This document shows, one piece after another, positions 1 through 7,641 of a DNA stretch of 10,400 bases. The DNA is taken from NCBI GenBank assembly GCA_043820105.1, contig JBDREC010000026.1:1-10400 (forward strand), read 5' to 3'. The number at the start of each line of letters is the position of its first letter. Within the stretch, counting starts at the first letter, position 1. This DNA comes from JBDREC01 sp043820105 [NCBI: Pseudomonadota bacterium] (lineage in GTDB: Bacteria; Bdellovibrionota_F; JAHFAK01). Position numbers and translations under genes: made by a program. The notes beneath the pieces were generated by a model, which was given only the letters and a program-made list of their open reading frames with translations, was not told the origin of the DNA and did not search any database.

Positions 1-87
1 TCATTATTTTTAACATATTAATGTAAGGAGTTTTAATTTATGAGTTGCAATTTTTATAAAAATTTTAGATAAAAATTTTTGGGCTAG

Positions 88-135
88 GTGGACCACTTTT
101 GCGTCCGATTCGTGGACCAGTTTTCAATCCGATTG
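88..135 (+). repeat. Two tandem 24-bp units, likely remnant of an IS21-type terminus
   Basis: Units at 88-111 and 112-135 match at 19 of 24 bases. Each begins GTGGACCA, continues with a TTTT run and ends in TCCGATT. Imperfect tandem repeats of this size, beginning near a TG dinucleotide, are typical of the multiple terminal transposase-binding sites of IS21-family elements. If that is right, the repeat orientation places the interior of the element to the right. There, however, tryptophanase homology starts at once, so only a terminal stub is left. No istA or istB coding sequence is seen. The family call rests on recalled end structure, not on an alignment. Confidence 0.45.
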
Positions 136-484
136 GCAAAAGCAAACTACAATCTTTTCACTGTAAAAGGTGAAGATGTTCTGATTGATCTTTTAATAGA
201 TAGTGGAACAAGCGCTATGATTAGCCAGCAATGGGCAGATATGATGAATGGAGATGAATGCTACTCAGGAAGCAAGAGCTTTTTTAGATTTGAAAAAGTC
301 GTAAAAGATATTATGGGCTTTGAACATGTCATCCCAACTCATCAAGGAAGAGCAGCAGAGAGAATTTTATTTACGATTATCGGCAATAAAACAAAGACAA
401 TCCCTCATAGCATTTTTACTAAAGAATTCAACAATGTATTATCCAAAGGCTTTATTCGATACAACTAATGATAGAAGGGAACAA
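136..484 (+). pseudogene. Tryptophanase / tyrosine phenol-lyase remnant
   Basis: The translation in the frame of position 136 carries the N-terminal signature of the PLP-dependent beta-eliminating lyases: ANYNLF, then GEDVLIDLLIDSGTSAM, QQWADMMNGDE, and the substrate/PLP-region motif PTHQGRAAER. Members are about 450-475 residues; here homology starts at about family residue 30 with no start codon of its own, directly after the 24-bp repeats. The frame ends at 468. The next expected motif, FDTT, appears in the following frame at about 455-466 (ALFDTTNDRREQ), so there is a frameshift or small rearrangement between about 410 and 455. Homology then stops, and the catalytic lysine and the C-terminal two thirds are absent. 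The gene cannot make an active enzyme. I cannot tell tryptophanase from tyrosine phenol-lyase from this piece. Confidence 0.85.
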
Positions 485-581
485 GTTAGTTTGCTAAAGG
501 AAATAAACTTGATTTAAAACAAAAATAAATGAGTTTTTCACTTTAGTAACTTTTAAATATCACTATAAATATGAGGTGATA

Positions 582-2174
582 ATGGTAAAAGCCATAAAGA
601 CTAAAAGAATATTTTTTATTTTACTCGTTATTTATATTTTATTTTCTCACTTGGAGTTTTTCTTACAGCCAGGTTATTATTCAGACACCATAGGCATTGC
701 TTTTAGCGAGGATGCTTATTATGCTTTAATTGTTTCAAAAAATATTATTAATGGTAATGGAATTAGCGCAGATGGAATAACCTTAACCAATGGATTTCAA
801 CCTCTATGGGTATTAATAGCCACTATTCCATATTTAATATTTACTACAGATTTTTGGCAAATCACGTCTATTTTATTTATCGGAATCCTCTTTTGGTTTT
901 TATCAGCAGCTATATTTTTAAAAATTATAAAAGAACTCTTAGGTTATGAAATTAAAAAAAATAATATAAAGACTTTTTATGCACTAGCTTTTTTCTTGTT
1001 TTTAACTGATATAAAAATCCAAGAATATTTTTTTAATGGACTTGAAACAGGACTTTATTGTTTCATGTTTTTATTTTTTGTCTATTTATGGATAAAGCAT
1101 TGGATACCAATCTTAAATTCTAAAAACATTAAAATAAAGTATGCTTTTGAGATTGGTCTTTATAGTGGAGTATTATTTTGGTGTAGAAACGATTCAGTTT
1201 TTATTATAGGTATATCCTTCGCTTTTTATTTCTATTATTTATTGAAATTAAAAATACAATTAACAAAGGTAATATTTACGTCCCTTATAATGTCTATTGT
1301 TACTATTTTTATATCTTCACCTTGGCTACTTTATAACATATTTTTAACTGGCTCTATTGTTCCTCAAGGTGGTTTAGCTACAAATTCTGGCCCATATTTA
1401 TTTCCTTTTGGAATTGATAAATTAAGCGAGGGATGGATACAAATGGCAAAGCTAATTATCTCACCCATATTACCAATTGGATGGTCAGGATACTCTATCT
1501 TTTTCTATCTTTCATTTTTCATATTATTTATTATTTTATATTTTTCAAAGAAACAAATTAACATGCTATCTAGGTCAAATAGATGTTTTCTAATATTTAT
1601 GAGTCTAGCTACTTTTCTATTAGCTTCATATTATTTTTTGTTTAGTGGCGCAACTTGGATGTTTCAAAGGTATTTTATGCCAGTTAAGATTTTGTTTCAA
1701 ATATTTTGGTGTTTCACTCTCCTATCGTTTTTGACAAGATTCAAACATTTGTCAAAAACAATAGTATTTGTACTTATCTTTGCCTTATTTTTTTGGAGTT
1801 CTTATCATACTGCTAAACGCAATAAATATCCCGAGAGGTATATGTCAGAAGAGCTAAAGTTTATCAGCAAGCTCTTAGAAAAAGAGGAATATTCAAAAAT
1901 TGGCATGTTTGAATCTGGAAGATTAGGATATGCATATCCCAATAATATTATTAATTTGGACGGAAAAGTTAATAAAGAAGCATTGAAAGCGATATCAGAA
2001 GAAAAGTTTGATGACTACTTATCAAAAGCTTCTTTTGATTCTATTCTCATAAAGCCATTTCATGAGAAATGGCTAGATTTGAAGTATCCTGAATGGAAAA
2101 TTAATTTCACAAGAGTTTATGACACTAATATAAAAGGGACTTCAATGCTATACAAAAAGAAGAATCTGAAATAA
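582..2174 (+). CDS. GT-C family membrane glycosyltransferase (PMT/ArnT-like)
   Basis: This is a polytopic inner-membrane protein of 530 residues with about ten hydrophobic segments spread from residue 10 to about 410. The first outside loop has an acidic pair in SEDAYY (about residues 42-47), followed by NGNG and TNGFQPLW. This arrangement is typical of bacterial GT-C enzymes that use polyprenyl-phosphate sugars, where the acidic pair is catalytic. The soluble C-terminus has GRLGYAYPNNIINLDGKVN, a pattern recurrent in this family. The substrate cannot be read from the sequence, and no glycan genes lie next to it. I choose ATG 582 because GAGG at 573-576 lies 5 nt upstream; an in-frame GTG at 576 overlaps that site. 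The gene is convergent with the histidine kinase and their 3' ends overlap by 58 bp. Confidence 0.8.
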   Translation: MVKAIKTKRIFFILLVIYILFSHLEFFLQPGYYSDTIGIAFSEDAYYALIVSKNIINGNGISADGITLTNGFQPLWVLIATIPYLIFTTDFWQITSILFIGILFWFLSAAIFLKIIKELLGYEIKKNNIKTFYALAFFLFLTDIKIQEYFFNGLETGLYCFMFLFFVYLWIKHWIPILNSKNIKIKYAFEIGLYSGVLFWCRNDSVFIIGISFAFYFYYLLKLKIQLTKVIFTSLIMSIVTIFISSPWLLYNIFLTGSIVPQGGLATNSGPYLFPFGIDKLSEGWIQMAKLIISPILPIGWSGYSIFFYLSFFILFIILYFSKKQINMLSRSNRCFLIFMSLATFLLASYYFLFSGATWMFQRYFMPVKILFQIFWCFTLLSFLTRFKHLSKTIVFVLIFALFFWSSYHTAKRNKYPERYMSEELKFISKLLEKEEYSKIGMFESGRLGYAYPNNIINLDGKVNKEALKAISEEKFDDYLSKASFDSILIKPFHEKWLDLKYPEWKINFTRVYDTNIKGTSMLYKKKNLK

Positions 2175-3835
2175 AACATGTCAGGAAAGCTTTTTGCAAA
2201 GTCTATTGATTCTTTTTTCACAAGTTCAATACAAGCATCCACCTTATCGGCGTCATATAACCTGATCACTTTACTTAATATGTCATTTTCTTCTATTGTA
2301 TTTCTTACGAATGCTCGATATAGTGTCTCATCTTCAAGTAGAACAACTTTAATCTTTTTTTGCTTTTCCAAGAAACTTAATTTTTCATCAGTATCTTCTT
2401 GCAAGGGTTCATATTTTACAAAAAGAATTTCATCTGTGTTTTTGGGAAGTACTTCTAAATTATGTTCATCAATTTCGTCTGATGCTGGGATAGTTATTAC
2501 AAACTCGACTCCACTTTTTGATTCAACTCTATTATCAACATTTCTAGCCTCTATTGTACCATTATGTAAAGTTACAATTTTATGGGCTGATGCTAGACCC
2601 AATCCAGTGCCAGACTTTTTGCCTTTTGTGAAAAAGGATTCGAATAGGTTTTCAATATCTTCATCTGGTATTTGTGGACCATTGTTACCAATCACGATTT
2701 CAATACAATTATTCTCATTTTTAGTAATGGTTTTTGCATAAAACCATACATTTTTATTTTCATTGTTCCCATAAGATTTTAACGCTTCAATTGCATTCCC
2801 AATTATATTGACAAAAACTCTCACCATTCTTTCATTATCTGCAAATGGTTTTAAATTATTTTCAATATTATATTCAAATGTAACAAATATATCCTTTTTA
2901 CCTTGAACTGCCTGCCTAACAGAAAAATCTATTAAACCAGATAAACCATTAGGACTAGTCTCGACCTCTACTTCTCTTGAAAAGTCTAATATGTCAGATA
3001 TCATGCTTTCAGCATGTGTAATTGTTTCATCAACCGTTGCTTTTGCCTTTTGCATCGAACTTGGATTATCTTTTATTTTATCTATCATAGAAAGCATAGA
3101 TTTCATACTTGTGAATGGCTTTCTTACATCATGTGCAAGTATTGAAGCTGTTTGACCTATAGCAGCAAGCTTTTCATTTTCCTTCCTTTCTCTAATCGCG
3201 ATGTTCAACTTTTCAATTAGATTAAAAACTGAACCATAGAGTTGCTCAGTATAGCTACACTGTAAATTATCCGGTTCTTTAGGGAAATGAGGGTTCGATA
3301 TATCAATATTATTAATATCATTTAGAAAATTAGAGATTGAAAAAGTAGTTTTATTAATAAAAAAATATCCTAAGATCAGTGTAATTATAAACAACCCTAC
3401 CAATAAAATTAGCATCAAAGATATTGGTATTATTTTAGGTTTTGTCAACGACTCTAAACAATACTCTAGCTTTCCAATTTTTTTATCAAACAAAGATATT
3501 GGTACAATATTAGGCGAATTTGAACAAGAAAATCGCTTATTTTCATCATCAGGAATTGTAATGAACACATCATTTTCTGAATAAATATTAATGTACTGTG
3601 TGTTTCCCAAAAGTAGAGTGTCATCAAAATAGCCAATAATTGAAGCCTTATCTTTAATTTTTAAAAATAACGCAATTTTATTTGCAGCTTGTACTGCACT
3701 TGCATTGTAAGTTGCTTTAATGATTTCATTTTGTTTTAAAAAATCACTATAAACAAGAAAACTACATGAACAAATTAGAAAAACGATTAGAATCATCATT
3801 ATTCCAAAAAATAATTTCCTTTTAAGAAACCTCAA
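2117..3835 (-). CDS. Membrane sensor histidine kinase with a severed receiver domain
   Basis: In order, the 572-residue product shows: transmembrane segment 1 at about 9-30; an extracytoplasmic sensor region at 31-135; transmembrane segment 2 at 136-160; a linker; an HisKA helix with H-box SILAHDVRKP (phosphoacceptor His235); N-box NIIGNAIEAL (345-352 region); a G1-like GNNGPQIP, where the usual Asp is Asn; an F-box around FFTKG; and G2 SGTGLGLA (408-415). A receiver domain then starts at KVVLLEDE (496-503), keeping the acidic pair. It loses similarity after about residue 546, just where the strand with the phosphorylated Asp should come. The last 25 or so codons are antisense to the 3' end of the glycosyltransferase gene. 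The start is TTG, supported by AGGAG 5 nt upstream. It is last in a five-gene operon, 11 bp after the acetyltransferase gene. No cognate response regulator is seen. Confidence 0.85.
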   Translation of the reverse strand: MRFLKRKLFFGIMMILIVFLICSCSFLVYSDFLKQNEIIKATYNASAVQAANKIALFLKIKDKASIIGYFDDTLLLGNTQYINIYSENDVFITIPDDENKRFSCSNSPNIVPISLFDKKIGKLEYCLESLTKPKIIPISLMLILLVGLFIITLILGYFFINKTTFSISNFLNDINNIDISNPHFPKEPDNLQCSYTEQLYGSVFNLIEKLNIAIRERKENEKLAAIGQTASILAHDVRKPFTSMKSMLSMIDKIKDNPSSMQKAKATVDETITHAESMISDILDFSREVEVETSPNGLSGLIDFSVRQAVQGKKDIFVTFEYNIENNLKPFADNERMVRVFVNIIGNAIEALKSYGNNENKNVWFYAKTITKNENNCIEIVIGNNGPQIPDEDIENLFESFFTKGKKSGTGLGLASAHKIVTLHNGTIEARNVDNRVESKSGVEFVITIPASDEIDEHNLEVLPKNTDEILFVKYEPLQEDTDEKLSFLEKQKKIKVVLLEDETLYRAFVRNTIEENDILSKVIRLYDADKVDACIELVKKESIDFAKSFPDMFYFRFFFLYSIEVPFILVS

Positions 3836-3846
3836 AATAGCTCCTA

Positions 3847-4590
3847 TTATTTTTCACTTAAATGTGATAATGGTACAACCAATAAATCACCTATAGAAGA
3901 AAAGCCAATACTGGGTAAAATTCTATTTTTCATTATTGAGTTTGGAGTGAAAACATATAGAGGAGAATTAGAGTATTGTGATATATATTTAATTAACTGT
4001 AAGCCAATAGATTTTTTTCTATACTCAGGAGTAACTGCAACGTTGAATAAAAAATCACCACCATCATTAGTTCTAAAAGTACTTGAGCATGCAATTAAAC
4101 TGTCTCTATCAAATACCAACCAATGATTGCTTTCATGATTTTTTGACAAAATCTGCAATCTATCATGAAAATACTCTGTTAATTCATCAGAAAATGAAAA
4201 TGCGTTTTTCATAATATTGCAAAATGCATCAAGTTCATTGTCATTCATGTATTTTTTGCATGTTATTTTAATTTGTACATCCTCAATTTTAGTTATTTTT
4301 TTTTCTAATTTCATGTAATGATATGAATATTTACAATCTCTAAGGTAACTATTATTAGTTGAAGCAATTAATCCTTCTAATCCTTTATTTCTATAGAATT
4401 CTTTTATATATTTTAGTTCTTTATTATCTGGTTCCTCTTTACAAGTAAGAGGATAGGCCATATTATAATATTGAGAATCTTTTATGCTGGGAGCGTAAAA
4501 TAATCTAAAGTTTTGAATCGTAATCGATTCGTTATAGTCAATGAATATTGATTGTTCTTGTTTTAACACATGAAGCATCTGTTCATTCAT
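3847..4590 (-). CDS. GNAT-family N-acetyltransferase
   Basis: This 247-residue protein has a GNAT fold in its C-terminal half. The acetyl-CoA-binding motif A is visible as NVAVTPEYRKKSIGLQLIKY (about residues 183-202), with the pyrophosphate-loop pattern R-x-x-x-x-G. Strand/helix motif B follows around YVFTPNSIMKNRILPSIGF. The first 100 residues match nothing I recognise and may form the substrate-binding part. ATG 4590 is chosen because GGAG at 4598-4601 lies 7 nt upstream. It overlaps the end of the preceding gene by 8 bp, implying translational coupling; an upstream in-frame ATG at 4617 has no such site. Its place in a peptide/radical SAM operon makes peptide acylation a reasonable guess, but the acceptor cannot be seen. 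Confidence 0.8.
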   Translation of the reverse strand: MNEQMLHVLKQEQSIFIDYNESITIQNFRLFYAPSIKDSQYYNMAYPLTCKEEPDNKELKYIKEFYRNKGLEGLIASTNNSYLRDCKYSYHYMKLEKKITKIEDVQIKITCKKYMNDNELDAFCNIMKNAFSFSDELTEYFHDRLQILSKNHESNHWLVFDRDSLIACSSTFRTNDGGDFLFNVAVTPEYRKKSIGLQLIKYISQYSNSPLYVFTPNSIMKNRILPSIGFSSIGDLLVVPLSHLSEK

Positions 4591-6043
4591 ATTTTTTCTC
4601 CAACCTAATATCTGCAAATTTAATAAATGTTGGTGATTTTACTCCAGTATTAATTATCTTCCAATCTTTTGAATAAATCAATGGTTGTTTTGGATGAAAT
4701 AAAGGCAATGCAGTATATTGTAACACAATATCTTCATGTAATTCGAACATATGTTGAGCATATTCGCTATAGCTTAACGCATTGTTTAAAAGTTTATATT
4801 TTTCAATAGTTTTCTTATTGAATGGATCACCAACCGTATTCTTTATATTTGGATGAAAGAATTGTAATACATCCAAGTTTTCCTCTACCTCCAGATACCC
4901 AAACATTAGTTCAGCATTATTATTGTACCATTCCTGCAGTGCGTCTTCAACATCTAATATTTTGGTTTCAATTTTAATATTATTTTTTCGAAAAATGCCC
5001 TCAAAATATGATTTAACACATTCCTCTTGACCAGATCCTTTATGTATAAGTATTCTAATTCCATTTTTTGAATCGTATGTACCTAGATCTTTGCTAATAA
5101 TTTTCTTGTTACCGAAATGACCTAAAATACCATGTGGTATTATATTGTCCGTAATAATGTTACCAGGATAACAATTTGAAACCAATTCGTACCGATTTAT
5201 AAAGCTAACCAAAGACTTCCTCGCCTTTAAATCTCTAAACCGAAATGGATTCAAGTAAATAATATAAGTCTTTGCAGTATTAATAAAATGAATTTTTGCA
5301 TTCTTTGTTATATTATTAATTTCCGAACTAGTTATATAATACATGAACAGATCATTGTAAATATTACTATTAAATCCATTTATTGCATCTAGTTTTGAAG
5401 CTTTAGAAAAAGTTATTCTTGAAACTAAGTTTTCAGATTTATCTTTGCTATTTAGTATAATTTTATTTTGTGTTTTTTTTGAAATATAGTATTTTCCCAA
5501 GCCATAAATCTGCTGACCGTCTCTCAAAACTATTGACAGCCTATAATCAGAAAGATTATATATTAGCCTCGGAAAGGGTTTAGTTAAAATTATTTCAAAG
5601 GATTGGTTATCAATTACTCTAATACCACTTATATTTTTTTGCAATCCTTTTAAGAATAATTCAACTCCCCTGATAATAGACAACTTTTCATATCCTGGTA
5701 TTCTTCTGCTTATTGCATGCTCTAAACTAGATTTAACAATTCTTGAAGTAAGTGGTAGTCCATTTTTAAAAGTCAAATCAGATAAGTAGAATGTATACTT
5801 TTTTTGATTCTTTGAAACTTTAAAATCTTTTAAAAGTATAGGAATAGGAATATTTTTGTTGCTAATAGCAAATAAAGGAGAATGAATTTGAATAATAAGA
5901 TTTGCACTGAATATATCTTCAGATTCAACAGGATCAAGAGATTTATCTTTTGGAATTACTTGAACAGGATGCGTAATTTCAAATCCCAAAATTAATTTTA
6001 TTGAAAATATAAAAATTCCTATAATAAAACTTATATTCTTCAT
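4583..6043 (-). CDS. Family 5 extracellular solute-binding protein (peptide-binding type)
   Basis: The predicted product has 486 residues. It begins with a signal peptide (MKN, then a hydrophobic run to about residue 20) without a lipobox cysteine, so it is probably a free periplasmic protein. The family pattern appears at about residues 80-115 (strand-rich KKYTFYLSDLTFKNGLPLTS, then SSLEHAI), as in OppA/DppA-like proteins. The C-terminal half keeps the usual length and ends with LPLFHP and a final hydrophobic strand. ATG 6043 lies 5 nt after the radical SAM stop codon; an in-frame GTG at 6052 would overlap that stop as GTGA. Both have weak ribosome binding sites. No permease or ATPase genes accompany it, so it may present a ligand to the sensor kinase or bind the operon's own peptide instead of feeding a transporter. 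That role is inference. Confidence 0.75.
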   Translation of the reverse strand: MKNISFIIGIFIFSIKLILGFEITHPVQVIPKDKSLDPVESEDIFSANLIIQIHSPLFAISNKNIPIPILLKDFKVSKNQKKYTFYLSDLTFKNGLPLTSRIVKSSLEHAISRRIPGYEKLSIIRGVELFLKGLQKNISGIRVIDNQSFEIILTKPFPRLIYNLSDYRLSIVLRDGQQIYGLGKYYISKKTQNKIILNSKDKSENLVSRITFSKASKLDAINGFNSNIYNDLFMYYITSSEINNITKNAKIHFINTAKTYIIYLNPFRFRDLKARKSLVSFINRYELVSNCYPGNIITDNIIPHGILGHFGNKKIISKDLGTYDSKNGIRILIHKGSGQEECVKSYFEGIFRKNNIKIETKILDVEDALQEWYNNNAELMFGYLEVEENLDVLQFFHPNIKNTVGDPFNKKTIEKYKLLNNALSYSEYAQHMFELHEDIVLQYTALPLFHPKQPLIYSKDWKIINTGVKSPTFIKFADIRLEKKYE

Positions 6044-6048
6044 TTTTA

Positions 6049-6938
6049 TCACTTAATATTTCTATTCAAAATTATGTCTTCACATAGCTCACAATGTGAG
6101 GAATATTGAGGATTTAAGCCTTGACTTGAATACTCAATTCCTTTTTCTAAAAGCCTTTCTCTAAATGTTTTTCTTGTTACTTCATTATAGAAATTTGAGT
6201 TAAGGTGATACTTAAATTTACATGAAGATATATTTTCTATATTTTCACTTTTAATATTGAATAGAATATTGGAACAACAAACACTATAACCCTTTTCAGG
6301 ATAATATGACAAGGTCCCAGAGTTAGGACAAACTTGATCTAATACACCTGGATCAAAACTTTGATATTTAAAATAACTTTCAGTTTCTTTTGCACGACCA
6401 CTTGCTGTGACTTTTTGAATAATAACTTTAATATTAAATTCGGATGCCAAATCATCTATTTCAGTCAATTCTAAAGGAGAGGTAATGCACACAACAAATA
6501 GTAATTCAATATTCCTTTCCTTACAATAATTTCCTTACAATAATTTTTTAATTCATGAAGATTATTTTTATTGCAACGAATTTTATGAAACCTATCCAGT
6601 GAAAGTTGAATTCTGTTTACCTTAACAAGAGAATTAAAAATTTCTTGAAATTGATTCTTATTTTCTAAAAACCAACCATTTGTAGTAATTGTTACATTGT
6701 AACAAAAGTCTTCGATATTTTGCAAGATACTATTTATCGAACTTAAGAAGAAGGTTGGTTCTCCACCAGTAAATAACAAAGTCTTGGGTCTTAAGAAATT
6801 AACATCATCTGATATTGTCTCTATTTCACGTTTAGTAATTTTTTCTTTTCGATTTGGACCACAACTTCCAGCACAATGTTTGCAAGACAAGTTGCAATAC
6901 ATTCCTGGCATAATTTGAATTGTATCTATTTCTTTCAT
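6049..6938 (-). pseudogene. Radical SAM enzyme (peptide-maturase-like), split by a 14-bp duplication
   Basis: The N-terminal frame has the 4Fe-4S/SAM motif CNLSCKHC (Cys15, 19, 22; CX3CX2C), with an extra Cys26. It continues with TGGEP (57-61), TTNGW (85-89) and QLSLDRFH (111-118), all ordinary radical SAM landmarks. The C-terminal part, in another frame, adds more cysteines (VCP, 15 residues later VCCSN, then SSCKF and HCELCED), suggesting an auxiliary cluster of SPASM/twitch type. The frames differ because of a tandem 14-bp repeat at 6517-6544. With one copy removed, the reading passes as HELKNYCKERNIELLFVV into the second frame, giving 291 residues. As it stands, translation ends at 6471 after about 20 wrong residues. 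The gene may be newly broken, switchable by slippage, or a sequencing or assembly error. It starts 36 bp after the small-peptide gene, and its ribosome binding site is weak. Confidence 0.85.
6517..6544. repeat. Exact 14-bp tandem duplication inside the radical SAM gene
   Basis: TTCCTTACAATAAT occurs at 6517-6530 and again at 6531-6544 with no mismatch. Fourteen is not a multiple of three, and subtracting 14 from the 446-nt offset between the two half-frames gives 432, an exact multiple of three. The duplication alone therefore explains the split of the radical SAM gene. Confidence 0.95.
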
Positions 6939-6974
6939 TTTGAAAATAACCTAATAGTAAAAATTCTAATAAAT

Positions 6975-7190
6975 TTACGTTTCTCTTGTATCATCTGTGA
7001 TCGTTTGAAATGCCAATCTAATAGACTTTTCAATTTTAGGATTAGAAATGCTATTATTTAATTTATTTAAATCAATGATGTTTAGAGAGCCAACAAAGTT
7101 CATAGCAGCAAATGGTGTAATAAAAATACCTAGTGTTATTAATCTTTTCACCAAATTTTTTTTTAGCAATTTCTTTTCACTTTTAGACAT
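6975..7190 (-). CDS. Small 71-residue peptide, candidate RiPP or signal-peptide precursor
   Basis: The product has a strongly basic N-terminus (MSKSEKKLLKKNLVKR), a hydrophobic stretch LITLGIFITPFAAMNFVG (residues 17-34), an Asn/Ile/Leu-rich middle and a polar C-terminus ending in TDDTRET. It has no Cys, Trp, Tyr or His. The first half could be a secretion signal (FAA before MNF is a possible signal-peptidase site) or a membrane-active segment. GGAGG 6 nt upstream of the ATG is the strongest ribosome binding site in the operon, as expected for a peptide made in excess over its enzymes. It is the first gene behind the promoter at 7253-7281, with the radical SAM gene 36 bp downstream. I do not recognise a family; the precursor role rests on size, position and translation signals. 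Confidence 0.6.
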   Translation of the reverse strand: MSKSEKKLLKKNLVKRLITLGIFITPFAAMNFVGSLNIIDLNKLNNSISNPKIEKSIRLAFQTITDDTRET

Positions 7191-7252
7191 TAGTAACCTC
7201 CAATAATTTATTAATAATTAAAAGAAAGTAATTTTTTTTTATCTAAGAATTT

Positions 7253-7281
7253 ATAGTACTTTGAAATACAATTAATGTAAA
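7253..7281 (-). promoter_or_regulatory. Sigma70-type promoter of the small-peptide/radical SAM operon
   Basis: On the minus strand, TTTACA (7281-7276) and TACTAT (7258-7253) are separated by 17 nt, and A/T-rich DNA follows. Transcription would start near 7246, leaving a leader of about 55 nt before the ATG at 7190. This is the best match in the gap upstream of the operon. Confidence 0.5.
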
Positions 7282-7641
7282 AATTTATAGGCCAAAATTT
7301 ATGAATCAGATTATTTTTTATAAATAAAACACTTCTGTAAATAGAAAGAAAGAAAGAAAATGAATAATTTTTGTTTTACCACTTCAACCAACCCCCAGAA
7401 GAAACTAAATATTAACATTAATCCTCAATGGGATAATTATTGCTAGGTCATTTCTTCAATAATGTCAAATAATTTATGCATAGCAGCACTTTGCTTTTCT
7501 TATCACTATTATGACACTCCTTATTTTCTACTTATTTGATAATAAGAAATCTACCATTCCAATTAGGAAAAGTTATATTGCAAAATTGAGACCATATATC
7601 ATAAGATGTAATTTCAATAAGTTACAACATATTATCAATGT
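7282..7641. other. Gene-poor stretch without a supported gene
   Basis: No reading frame with a credible start, ribosome binding site and recognisable product is seen on either strand. The stretch contains an AGAA tetranucleotide repeat (7343-7358). A plus-strand open frame from 7511 encodes no recognisable protein. Several short open pieces broken by stops suggest decayed DNA between the peptide operon and the tRNA fragment. Confidence 0.6.
7343..7358. repeat. AGAA tetranucleotide repeat, four units
   Basis: AGAA is repeated four times perfectly and is followed by AA and an ATG at 7360. It lies about 60 bp upstream of the -35 box of the peptide operon. Four units is short, so length variation is possible but not shown. 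Confidence 0.8.

Noticed and set aside
40-72. Ten-codon open frame MSCNFYKNFR with AAGGAG 9 nt upstream, before the 24-bp repeats
   Set aside because: It is too short to call a gene, with no Trp or Pro pattern of a tnaC-type leader; a chance frame in AT-rich DNA is as likely.
2178-2741. Plus-strand open frame of 187 codons
   Set aside because: It is antisense to the kinase domain coding region, serine-rich as expected from an antisense frame, and has no recognisable motif.
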